64,000 nt of DNA from Candidatus Latescibacterota bacterium. Lineage in GTDB: Bacteria > Latescibacterota > MWCZ01. The number at the start of each line of letters is the position of its first letter. Within the stretch, counting starts at the first letter, position 1. Under the pieces are notes generated by a model, which was given only the letters and a program-made list of their open reading frames with translations, did no database searches and was not told the DNA's origin. Where the stretch lies: contig JAKJDF010000003.1 in assembly GCA_022706085.1 (NCBI GenBank), positions 1 through 64,000 of the forward strand, in the 5' to 3' direction. This document shows positions 35,307-43,662 of the stretch, piece after piece. Made by a program: the position numbers and the translations under genes.

Positions 35307-38300
35307 GTCTCGTCCTTTCCATGGCAATACTTGTACTTCTTGCCACTCCCGCACGGACACGGCGAATTGCGGCTTACACGGGGTACGGCCTTTGTCTGCT
35401 GCGGCGCAGATCTGGGTCCAGAAGCACGGGCTGCGGTCACCGGCTTCCGTGCGCCACGCCCGCCCACCGTGCGGATTTCAGGCTCCGCGACGGCCACGGG
35501 CGCGCCCTCTCCCGCAACAACACCTTCCAACTCGGCATGGGTGGCCATCAACTCCGCCGCGGCGCGTCTGCGTGCCTCGACTTCGCGTTCCGAAGGAAGT
35601 TGTGACTTGAATACGATTTCCAGCGTCTGCCGGTCGATTTCGCGGATGAGGTTTTCGAATATGTCGTACGCTTCACGTTTGAATTCGACCACGGGGTCCT
35701 TCTGACCATACTGGCGAAGATGAATTCCGCCTTTCATGTCCTCGATGTCAGTGAGGTGTTCGCGCCAGCGGTCGTCAACAGCAGACAAGACCGCGATTTT
35801 GTGCAGTCGACGCACAAAAACCTCTTCGTCCTCTGCGCCTTGTCTACGGGCCTCGCGCCGAAGTTCGTTGCAGCGGGCATCGTACTTTGAGAGAACCGCA
35901 TTCGTCACCCTCTGTCGGATCACCTCATCTGAGACCATTTCCTCAGGTCCGAAACGGAGGTTCGCCTCCACCCCGAATCTCTTGCTCAGTTCCGCATTGA
36001 GTGCACCGAAATCCCAGCCCTCCCCATCATTCTCGTTTTCGGAAAATCGGGTGATGATGTCGTCAATCGCGTTCATGGTCAGCGACCGGATCTCGCCTGT
36101 CAGATCGTCATTCTCCAGAGCAAACCGGCGGCGGTCATAAATGACTTCGCGTTGCTGGTTCATCACATCGTCGTAGTCCAGCAAACGCTTTCTTATCTCG
36201 AAATTGTTCGCCTCGATCGTACGCTGGTTTCGATCGATGGCTTTCGTTACGAGCGGTGACTGGATTACTTCGCCTTCCTGAGCACCCAGTCGCGTCATGA
36301 TATTCGCAATACGCTCTGAGCCAAAAAGGCGCATGAGGTCATCTTCCAGTGAAAGAAAGAACTGGGAAGCGCCCGGATCACCTTGTCGCCCGGACCTGCC
36401 TCTGAGCTGGCGGTCAATACGGCGCGCGTCGTGCCGTTCCGTTCCGATGATGTGCAGGCCGCAGGGTTGTTTTTCCAGACAGTCTTTGATGGTCATGCCG
36501 TCTGCAGTTACTGTGCTTTCAGGAAGGCCGCTGCGAAGCTTGCACTCGTCGCATTTGATGAGGCTTCTCGGAATCTTGATGTCGGTGCCGCGTCCCGCCA
36601 TGTTCGTCGCGATTGTTACTGCGTCGGGCTGGCCGGCTTTCGCAATGATCTCCGCTTCGATCTGGTGGTATTTGGCGTTCAGAACAGAGTGCGCGATGCC
36701 TTTGCGCTTCAACATCCTGCTGAGAAGTTCGCTCGTTTCGACGGATCGCGTTCCGATGAGCACGGGCAGATGCTGCTGGTGCAGTTGTTCTACCTCTTCC
36801 ACTACGGCGTTGAACTTCTCCCGCTTCGTGCGGAAGATCACATCGTCCAGATCGATTCGCCTCACAGGCTTGTTCGTCGGGATGACGATGACTTCCAGCT
36901 TGTAGATTCCCCACAACTCATCTTCTTCGGTTTCTGCGGTACCCGTCATGCCTGCGAGTTTGTCGTACATGCGGAAATAATTCTGAACGGTAATGGTGGC
37001 GACGGTTTGTGTGTCACGTTCCACCGTGACGTTTTCTTTTGCTTCAAGAGCTTGATGCAGTCCGTCGGAATACCGTCGCCCCGGTTGAAGCCTCCCCGTA
37101 AACTCGTCGACGATAACTACCTTGTCGTCCTGAACCACATAGCTTACGTCGCGTTCAAACAACCCGTACGCACGGATCAGGTTGGACATACCGTGGATGC
37201 GATCAGCCGCATCCGCGTAGCTCGAATACTGGAAATCGATGAGCTTCCTCTTCTGGTCCTCCGAAAAAACGGTGCTTTTCTCGATCAATTCCAGGTTTTC
37301 GCTGAGGTCGGGAAGGATGAACTTCCGCCTGGAATCGTCGAAATACACGCGGAACATGTCTTCGAGGAGTGCGAATTTCTGATCCGCTGAGAGGATGTCA
37401 TTCTGCTCAATATGGTGCAGGATCTGGGCCAGATCGGGCAGGACAAGCCTTCGGGTCTGCGCCTCCACGTACGCGCGATACGCATCGGCCAGCAGCTCCG
37501 CTTTCGCAGGAGTATCCAGCGCTTCGTTCTGAGTGATGAACGCTGTTACGTCGTCGAAAGATGGACGCGAAAGCCCTTCTCGCTCCGCCGCAGCAAACGC
37601 CTCCGACAGAGCTTTGGTGAGGTCCGCTTTGTCCTGGTTCGTCAGATACTCATTTGCCGAGATTCGTTCCTCGATTTCTCTTCCAGGGTACGAGAGACGT
37701 TTGATGGCCTCTTTGACCCAGTTCGACGCCAGCTCGAGCGTTCTTGCACGCCGGGAGTCCCCGTCCGGGTGTGCATCGTCGCCCGGATTTTCGGCTTCGT
37801 CTGTCAGCGAGAATCGGATGAAACCGCGGGACGCGTAGTCCACGGCCAACGCGAACTGCTCCTTGAGCAGCACGCGCTTCTGTTCGTCGGTGAGCACCTC
37901 ATCCAGTTCGACCGCGCGAACGACGTCGCCAGCTTCTGACGTGATCGCTCGCCCCTTGGTCTCATTGATGTACGCGCGGAATTCCTTCTCGAGGCGCTCC
38001 TGTTTGACGGCATCGTCAACGTTTTCATCGCGCTCGATGCGGCGGACCGTGTCCATGAGCGAAATGAAGCGCCTTTTGTCGTCGGAAAGCAAAAGGCGTG
38101 AACGCCCCTCGTCCGTGATCTCGGCCGAATGATTTTTCTCGTCGATTGAATAGAGCAATGGTTCGTCGAGTTCGGGAGTGCGCTTATCGCGCATGTAATC
38201 GAGTTCTACCCTGACGATCGCCTTTTTTACCTCACCGCTCTCGCAGAGCCGCATGAGTTTTCTTTGTTTCGGAGCGCCACGTTGAGCCTGCAACAGTTTT

Positions 38301-39223
38301 TTTGCGCCTGCGTATGTTTCACCCGCTTCCCACAGTCGCTCACCATCGTCGACGAGTTCCGCGACGATGCGGCTCTGCTCCTTTACCAGCTTTTCGACGC
38401 GAGGCTTGAGTTCTATGTAACGTTCGCTTTTGGACTCCGGTACCTGCCCGCTGATGATGAGAGGCGTCCGTGCCTCGTCGATAAGAAGCTGATCAGCCTC
38501 GTCCACGATTGCGAAATTGAAGCCCCGGTGACGAACATCGGCAATATCCCAGGCCATGTTGTCGTAGAGATAATCAAACCCGAACTGATCCTGTCTGCCG
38601 TAGGTTACATCACAGGCGTAGGCTTCCCTGCGGGAGATCGGAACAAGGTGGTACCCCTGAGTCTCATTCCAATCCACTTTGTAGCTTTCAATGCCATTGT
38701 TGGCGTTCGGGTCCTGAAGAACGGAAACCGAGAGGCCCAGCCAGTGGTAAATGGGACCATTCCAGCTTGCGTCGCGCCGGGCGAGGTAGTCATTCACGGT
38801 GACAAGGTGTGCACCTTTTCCGGGAAGCGCGTTGAGGTAGAGGGGCAATACGGCGACGAGAGTTTTACCTTCTCCGGTTGCCATTTCCGCGATTTTGCCT
38901 TGATGCAGAACGATGGCGCCCACGAGCTGAACATCGAACGGCACCATGAACCACGGAGTCATGTTCCCGCAGACATCCCATTCCATCTTGCGTTCGGTGA
39001 ATCGCCGCATCGTCTCTTTAACAACGGCGAACGCCTCGACCATGAGATCATCCAGGGTCTCACCGCTTGCGAGTCGCTTCCTGAATTCGTCCGTTTTCCC
39101 TTTTAATGCATCGTCCGGCAAATCATGAAGCGACTCGTACTCCGCGTTTATCTCGGCAACGACAGGCCGAAGACGCTTGATTTCGCGTTTGCTCTTGTTG
39201 AAAAACCTTTTGAACAAATTCAC
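35303..39223 (-). CDS. secA: Preprotein translocase ATPase SecA with large insertion
   Basis: 1306 residues, well above the usual 840-900 and longer than the roughly 1100 of Bacteroidota SecA. SecA drives proteins through SecYEG. Walker A MATGEGKT (114-121), the DEAD-type IVDEADQLLIDEART (239-253), EFTGRLQPGRRYSDGLHQA, TNMAGRGTDIKI and RQLRGRSGRQGD are intact. The preprotein-binding region is interrupted between about 380 and 675 by repeated charged helical units containing LTDEQKRVLL, LSADQKFALLEDMF and FSEDQKRKLIDF. The C-terminal zinc motif CPCGSGKKYKYCH is present. ccmC overlaps its stop. Confidence 0.96.
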   Translation of the reverse strand: MNLFKRFFNKSKREIKRLRPVVAEINAEYESLHDLPDDALKGKTDEFRKRLASGETLDDLMVEAFAVVKETMRRFTERKMEWDVCGNMTPWFMVPFDVQLVGAIVLHQGKIAEMATGEGKTLVAVLPLYLNALPGKGAHLVTVNDYLARRDASWNGPIYHWLGLSVSVLQDPNANNGIESYKVDWNETQGYHLVPISRREAYACDVTYGRQDQFGFDYLYDNMAWDIADVRHRGFNFAIVDEADQLLIDEARTPLIISGQVPESKSERYIELKPRVEKLVKEQSRIVAELVDDGERLWEAGETYAGAKKLLQAQRGAPKQRKLMRLCESGEVKKAIVRVELDYMRDKRTPELDEPLLYSIDEKNHSAEITDEGRSRLLLSDDKRRFISLMDTVRRIERDENVDDAVKQERLEKEFRAYINETKGRAITSEAGDVVRAVELDEVLTDEQKRVLLKEQFALAVDYASRGFIRFSLTDEAENPGDDAHPDGDSRRARTLELASNWVKEAIKRLSYPGREIEERISANEYLTNQDKADLTKALSEAFAAAEREGLSRPSFDDVTAFITQNEALDTPAKAELLADAYRAYVEAQTRRLVLPDLAQILHHIEQNDILSADQKFALLEDMFRVYFDDSRRKFILPDLSENLELIEKSTVFSEDQKRKLIDFQYSSYADAADRIHGMSNLIRAYGLFERDVSYVVQDDKVVIVDEFTGRLQPGRRYSDGLHQALEAKENVTVERDTQTVATITVQNYFRMYDKLAGMTGTAETEEDELWGIYKLEVIVIPTNKPVRRIDLDDVIFRTKREKFNAVVEEVEQLHQQHLPVLIGTRSVETSELLSRMLKRKGIAHSVLNAKYHQIEAEIIAKAGQPDAVTIATNMAGRGTDIKIPRSLIKCDECKLRSGLPESTVTADGMTIKDCLEKQPCGLHIIGTERHDARRIDRQLRGRSGRQGDPGASQFFLSLEDDLMRLFGSERIANIMTRLGAQEGEVIQSPLVTKAIDRNQRTIEANNFEIRKRLLDYDDVMNQQREVIYDRRRFALENDDLTGEIRSLTMNAIDDIITRFSENENDGEGWDFGALNAELSKRFGVEANLRFGPEEMVSDEVIRQRVTNAVLSKYDARCNELRREARRQGAEDEEVFVRRLHKIAVLSAVDDRWREHLTDIEDMKGGIHLRQYGQKDPVVEFKREAYDIFENLIREIDRQTLEIVFKSQLPSEREVEARRRAAAELMATHAELEGVVAGEGAPVAVAEPEIRTVGGRGARKPVTAARASGPRSAPQQTKAVPRVSRNSPCPCGSGKKYKYCHGKDET

Positions 39224-39260
39224 AGCAAGACTCCCGTCTGTATCGCCGGTCGAAAGAAAG

Positions 39261-39749
39261 TCATCGGGAAACAGGCAGCTCCGGGGAGCACCAAGCCACT
39301 GGCAACAGCGGGCGACCGGATTCGATAGCGTGCCTGTAATACTCGAGATCAGTGCGCGAGATGGCAGTCAGCGGTTCAGGCAGATCATTCAACGCGAACC
39401 ATTCCACTGCACTGCATTTCAACGGCTCATTGATGTGGGGAACCCCACGAATATGCCGGCAGACAAATGTAGGGGAAACCCAGTGCTGATGATCAGCCGG
39501 AATGATGTGATTGACAACGCGCAGAAGCCCTTCCGGCACAACCTCTATGTCGAGCTCCTCGCGTATTTCCCGGACAATCGCATCTTCAAAGCGCTCTCCA
39601 AATTCCAGCGCGCCCCCGGGGTTCTCCCATTGACCTCTCTGATTGCGAGCAGCGCTGCTCCTTCGGGCAAGCAGAATCCGCCCGTCAGAGCCAGTAATGA
39701 TTCCGCCCACTCCGACGCCTATGTAGTGCTTTCCCGGTTGAAGATGCAC
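39261..39749 (-). CDS. Nudix hydrolase
   Basis: 162 residues from a GTG at 39749. The Nudix box GGALEFGERFEDAIVREIRE, continuing as ELDIE, is complete. Nudix enzymes cleave nucleoside diphosphates linked to other groups. The short length and KHYIGVGVGGIITGSDGRI start resemble ADP-ribose or NTP pyrophosphatases. Substrate unknown. It is followed closely by secA on the same strand and preceded by a promoter. Confidence 0.85.
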   Translation of the reverse strand: MHLQPGKHYIGVGVGGIITGSDGRILLARRSSAARNQRGQWENPGGALEFGERFEDAIVREIREELDIEVVPEGLLRVVNHIIPADHQHWVSPTFVCRHIRGVPHINEPLKCSAVEWFALNDLPEPLTAISRTDLEYYRHAIESGRPLLPVAWCSPELPVSR

Positions 39750-39785
39750 GCGACATTTCTCCGTCCAACAAATGATAACCCATTA

Positions 39786-39814
39786 AATCTACGCCCGTAC
39801 CCACAGGTTCTCAA
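39786..39814 (-). promoter_or_regulatory. Promoter for nudix-secA-ccm operon
   Basis: TTGAGA (39814-39809), a 17-base spacer and TAGATT (39791-39786) on the minus strand. The start would be about 30 bases before the GTG at 39749. Confidence 0.65.
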
Positions 39815-39933
39815 GCGTACACCGTTCCTCCGGGCTTTGGTATTGACGGGAAGGCACCTATAATCTTCATTGTTCGCGCTGAGTCGGGGACCTCCTCCCG
39901 CCTTGCGCCTTACCACACTCCAAGGAGAAAGCG

Positions 39934-41154
39934 ATGCCTCACACTCCGAAGTTTTACCCGTTTTCGGACGTGCCGGTATCAGACTCGTGTTGGTCGCTCT
40001 CAACCGGGCCCGACGGGCGCATCTACATTGCGGTCTGTTCCGAAGGGCTGGGTGGTGTCAGTGTCTACATTGCCCGGTACAATGATGAGCTCGATCGCCT
40101 CGATTACCTTGTGGACGCGTCGAAAGAGACAAACGATCCGCCCGACTCCGGGCGAGCGACCCAGTGCAAAATCCACTATTGCTTTTGCCCTTCCAGGCAC
40201 GACGGCATTTTGTACGCGGCAACCCACCTCAGCGGTCCGGCGCTCGGTGACTTCCTGTATTCGCCCTGGGCTGACTGGAATGATCCGCGGAAAGCATTTC
40301 GCGGGTCAGCCTTGATGGCTTTGGATACGAAGACCGATACCGTTCTCTGGTGGGACACGATCGCTCCTCGCGAAGGTGCTCGATGCATGGCGTTGGACGA
40401 GCAACGAGGCAAGCTGTATTGCATCACGTACCCGCGGGACCATTTCGTGGTGTACGACATAAAGACGCGGTCGAGGAGGGACCTTGGCCGTATTGGCGCG
40501 ATCAATTCGCAGATCGTGTTTACTGATCGAAAAGGCCGTGCGTACACATCTTCGGACATGGGACAACTCGTTCGGTACGATCCAGACCGCGACCGGTTGG
40601 AGGAAATCCCCGCTTATCTACCGTGCGAGCCGTATCAATCGCGCTGGCATTCGGTCTTTTATGATGCCGTTGCTTCGCCGGAAGGGGACTGCATTTACGG
40701 GGTGACGTGGCGAGAACATATGCATTTGTTCCGTTACTGGCCGGAAGAGGGGGAATTCGGGCGCGTCGAGGACTTCGGGCCGGTTACCCAGGAACGCGAC
40801 CACTCGTACCCCGCGGATACCTTCTCCGACCATGCCGGAGGCCTCGTGTTTGGCGCGGACGGCATGCTCTACTTCGTGCATTCCCGCTGGCCGGAGAAAT
40901 CGTCCTTCCCAACGCCGGAGGGCGCGGTAGGCGTCGTTTGTCAGGTGAACCCGCAGACGATGGAGAAAATGGACTTCGCCTATCTCAAGGAAGAGGGGCG
41001 CCCGTCCCAATACGTGTCCCGCGCCGGCAGAGACAGGTTCGGCAATCTGTATTTCGGCCATGTGGGCGGCACGCCGTCCGGTATGTTCCGGCTACCGATG
41101 GACAATCCGTCGGGGAGAAGCGATCTGCACGAGCCGTTGAGAACGTGGGGCTGA
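39934..41154 (+). CDS. Beta-propeller protein of unknown function
   Basis: 406 residues from an ATG preceded by AAGGAG. Repeated blades contain D-x-(K/R)-G-(R/K)-(A/L/I)-Y motifs (GPDGRIYIAV, DRKGRAYTSSD, GADGMLYFVHS, RFGNLYFGH), as in SMP-30/NHL/PQQ-like propellers. No signal peptide is seen. Two histidine-rich turns (CKIHYCFCPSRHDG; ERDHSYPADTFSDHAGG) could bind metal. Related propellers occur in carbohydrate gene clusters, but no enzymatic activity can be assigned. The paralogous gene follows by 21 bases. Confidence 0.6.
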   Translation: MPHTPKFYPFSDVPVSDSCWSLSTGPDGRIYIAVCSEGLGGVSVYIARYNDELDRLDYLVDASKETNDPPDSGRATQCKIHYCFCPSRHDGILYAATHLSGPALGDFLYSPWADWNDPRKAFRGSALMALDTKTDTVLWWDTIAPREGARCMALDEQRGKLYCITYPRDHFVVYDIKTRSRRDLGRIGAINSQIVFTDRKGRAYTSSDMGQLVRYDPDRDRLEEIPAYLPCEPYQSRWHSVFYDAVASPEGDCIYGVTWREHMHLFRYWPEEGEFGRVEDFGPVTQERDHSYPADTFSDHAGGLVFGADGMLYFVHSRWPEKSSFPTPEGAVGVVCQVNPQTMEKMDFAYLKEEGRPSQYVSRAGRDRFGNLYFGHVGGTPSGMFRLPMDNPSGRSDLHEPLRTWG

Positions 41155-41175
41155 CAATTCCAAGGAGCGACACCC

Positions 41176-42375
41176 ATGGCACTTGATCTCCGCAACAAGC
41201 AATGGCCCGTGCATCCGTCGAAAAACCCGGAATTCGACCTCAGTTCGAGCCACGTGAAGAACATGGAAAAATACCACCATCGCAGTTTCACGCAGGAAGG
41301 AGCGATGGTGGCGATGCCGCTGGCATTCCCGGGAATCACCACGCCGATTCCGGCGGATGAGTGCGCCATCATCAGCCTCGGAATGGATTCCACGCGGATG
41401 GTCTTCGGTGGAACAGCCGGGCGGGCGGCACATGTGTTCGCGGCCATGACGCGTGGCGTTACAGGCATCGTTCACGATCTGGGAGTGATACCTGGCGCGA
41501 CGGCCTGCACGGCCCTCATGCCGGCACCCGACCGAACCATTTTTGTCGCTGCCAGCGGTTCTTTCGGGGGCAGGCTCTACAGCCATCCGCCAGTGCCGTG
41601 GCCGTACGATTGCTTTCAGGAATGGGGTTTTTCCCGCCCCGGGTACACTGAAAAAGCTCACGTTTTTGCTGACGAGGGCATCGCCTGCGCAGTTTTCGAT
41701 GAACTCCGCAAGACGATTTACGGCGTCTCCGACCGCACGGGTACCTTCTTCGCCGTGGAAACGGACCACGAGGAATGGGAAGTGCGCACCTTCGGCAAAG
41801 TGGATGCGGTGCACCGGTTTTCCCGCGTGCTGGTGCGGGATAACGTTGGCACTATCTGGGGCACCGCCTGCAATGGTTCGCTCTGGCGTTTCTGCCCGGA
41901 AGACGAAAGGCTTGTGGATCTCGATATCTGGATTCCATGCGCGGCGGGGAGGGAGATCCATAACCGCGCGGAGGCGTTTGCACTGGATCCGGTAACCGGA
42001 ATCATTTACGGCAGCGGGAGTTCAGACGGGTTTCTGTTCGCCTTTGATCCGCAACAACAGACCGTTCGTTCTCTCGGAAAACCGGGGGTATCTCCGACGA
42101 TCCGCGCCCTCACCGTGGGGAATGATGGAAGGCTCTTCGGCATGTGCGGTGGCGACGATGACATCGCTCATCTGTTCGTGTACGATCCTGCTGAAGGAAC
42201 CTTGCGCGATATTGGTACCCCGGTTTCCCTTTACGGTGCTCGAACGTACGGCTATGTCTTCGCGTCGGCACTGACCGGCAAGGACGGGGAGCTGTTCTTC
42301 GGGCAGGCCGAACGCATGAGCCATGTCTGGCAGTATTTCCCGGCTGTTCCACGAAGGGAGAGGTCAGGAGGGTAA
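41176..42375 (+). CDS. Beta-propeller protein of unknown function (second of pair)
   Basis: 399 residues, ATG preceded by AAGGAG. Propeller blades recur (SLGMDSTRMVFGGT, DELRKTIYGVSDRTG, DPVTGIIYGSGSSDG, VGNDGRLFGMCGG, GKDGELFFGQ). The N-terminal region has a conserved-looking MEKYHHRSFTQEGAM stretch. No signal peptide. It shares fold and operon with the upstream gene, and they may form one complex or act on one compound. Function unknown. Confidence 0.6.
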   Translation: MALDLRNKQWPVHPSKNPEFDLSSSHVKNMEKYHHRSFTQEGAMVAMPLAFPGITTPIPADECAIISLGMDSTRMVFGGTAGRAAHVFAAMTRGVTGIVHDLGVIPGATACTALMPAPDRTIFVAASGSFGGRLYSHPPVPWPYDCFQEWGFSRPGYTEKAHVFADEGIACAVFDELRKTIYGVSDRTGTFFAVETDHEEWEVRTFGKVDAVHRFSRVLVRDNVGTIWGTACNGSLWRFCPEDERLVDLDIWIPCAAGREIHNRAEAFALDPVTGIIYGSGSSDGFLFAFDPQQQTVRSLGKPGVSPTIRALTVGNDGRLFGMCGGDDDIAHLFVYDPAEGTLRDIGTPVSLYGARTYGYVFASALTGKDGELFFGQAERMSHVWQYFPAVPRRERSGG

Positions 42376-42415
42376 CCGGGAGGCGAGGGTAGTTTCTGCA
42401 GTGTGTTGAGAGCGA

Positions 42416-42437
42416 GGGGCAGTTCGTGAACTGCCCC
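42416..42437. repeat. 22-bp palindrome touching the mutT stop
   Basis: Arms GGGGCAGTTC and GAACTGCCCC surround GT. It is the diverged relative of 15129-15150. Its last base is the first base of the mutT stop triplet on the other strand, and it lies between convergent genes. Confidence 0.65.
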
Positions 42438-42841
42438 TACGATTTGGCCTCGCGCTGCAACATTTCGACCAGAGGCGCGTCGGCAGGCGGCATGGGCAGG
42501 GCTGCCAGTTCGCCCAACGTCACCCAGCGCAGGTCAGCGCACCCGATAGGGCGGGGTTCGTCAGTCCCCACCAGTTCTGCGCAGTAAAAGTGCAGATGGA
42601 CGGTTCGGTCGGGGTACGCATGGCGGATCAGCGTGATTTTCTCCCCGACGATCGTGCGGACGCCCAGTTCCTCCCGCACTTCCCTCTCCAACGCCTCGGC
42701 GTGTGTCTCGCCCGGTTCCACCTTTCCGCCGGGGAACTCCCACAGGCCGCCCATGTGGGAATCGGGGTTGCGCCGCGTGACGAGAACCCCGCCATGTCGC
42801 AGAATCACCGCGGCGACGACTTCAATCGGGCAGCCGCTCAT
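42437..42841 (-). CDS. mutT: MutT-type Nudix hydrolase (8-oxo-dGTP diphosphatase-like)
   Basis: 134 residues, the usual MutT size. VVAAVILRHGGVLVTRRNPDSHMGGLWEFPGGKVEPGET leads into the Nudix box (GGKVEPGETHAEALEREVRE, continuing as ELG). WEFPGGKVE and the LRWVTLGEL end match MutT, which removes mutagenic 8-oxo-dGTP from the nucleotide pool. The ATG overlaps the stop of the SGNH gene by four bases (ATGA). Confidence 0.88.
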   Translation of the reverse strand: MSGCPIEVVAAVILRHGGVLVTRRNPDSHMGGLWEFPGGKVEPGETHAEALEREVREELGVRTIVGEKITLIRHAYPDRTVHLHFYCAELVGTDEPRPIGCADLRWVTLGELAALPMPPADAPLVEMLQREAKS

Positions 42842-43455
42842 CCGGCGGGATGCAACACGTTCCAGATGGATTCGGCAATGGCGGCCATACCTGCGTCGCC
42901 CGGGTGGGCGGCAACGCCGGCGTGAGCGTAATCGCGCTCTGAACGAGCGTAATTCGCCTCATCGCTCCCGAGGTGACTGATATCCACAAAGGTTCCCCCG
43001 AGTCTGTCGGAGACTTTGCGGAGCACCGCGTCTTTCGCTGCGTCGGCCCAGAAACAGCTCCGCACGACGATCTGTGGCTCGTACCCGTGCCTGACCACTT
43101 TCAGCAACCGCTCCGTAGCGGCACCGAACATGCCCTGCTTCTCTTCGGTATCGAGGGCCTCCACGTTTTCCCCGATGGCCAGAACCACAAGGTCGGCCCG
43201 GAATCCGGCCAGCGGCATGAATTCGCCCGCGATATCGAACGTCGCGTACCCGCGTTCGAAAGCAACTCCGCTTTCCACCCGCGCTTCGGGCTCCCCACCT
43301 CCCCCATCTTCCGCGAACCGTTTCAGAAGGACATGGACGAAGTCCTTCTCCGGTGCGCTGGCTGCCATGCCCCAGTGCCCGAACCAGCCGATCTCCTCTT
43401 TGGGAGGGTGAATGGTGATGCTGTTGCCGATGAAGAGGATGCGTTTCGGTGTCAT
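42838..43455 (-). CDS. SGNH/GDSL-family hydrolase
   Basis: 205 residues with GGGAG before the ATG. Block I is ILFIGNSITIHPP with the nucleophile Ser, block III is VVLAIGENVE (Asn), and the C-terminal HPGDAGMAAIAESIW supplies the His (AHPGDAGM). No signal peptide. Substrate unknown; the family includes carbohydrate esterases. Coupled to mutT by overlap. Confidence 0.8.
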   Translation of the reverse strand: MTPKRILFIGNSITIHPPKEEIGWFGHWGMAASAPEKDFVHVLLKRFAEDGGGGEPEARVESGVAFERGYATFDIAGEFMPLAGFRADLVVLAIGENVEALDTEEKQGMFGAATERLLKVVRHGYEPQIVVRSCFWADAAKDAVLRKVSDRLGGTFVDISHLGSDEANYARSERDYAHAGVAAHPGDAGMAAIAESIWNVLHPAG

Positions 43456-43562
43456 GTCAGTCTCCCTGTTTTGCGCGGTTTGGCTGAGTATTGAGAAAAC
43501 AACGGCGCTCGGTTAAGTTCTGCAGATCCCCCGGCTGACAGCACAGGTAGGGAGCTGGTAGA

Positions 43563-43581
43563 GCGGCTTCGGCGAGGCCGC
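43563..43581. repeat. Palindromic repeat, diverged copy
   Basis: GCGGCTTC-GGC-GAGGCCGC, a near relative of 43642-43662, preceded by GGTAGA. The two copies lie 60 bases apart. Confidence 0.55.
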
Positions 43582-43641
43582 CGCGGTAAGCCCCCTCAAA
43601 AACATGTGCCGCCGACGGTCCCCCCCTTGAAGGCGCCATGC

Positions 43642-43662
43642 GGCGGTCTCGGCGAGACCGCC
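43642..43662. repeat. Palindromic repeat GGCGGTCTC-GGC-GAGACCGCC
   Basis: Nine-base perfect arms around GGC, ending one base before the comM stop triplet on the opposite strand (CTACC follows). Probably an mRNA-end hairpin or REP element. Confidence 0.7.

Noticed and set aside
39847-39868. TTGACG followed by TATAAT upstream of the first propeller gene
   Set aside because: The spacer is near 10 bases (-10 box at 39859-39864), too short for a sigma-70 promoter; the -10 alone may still be used.
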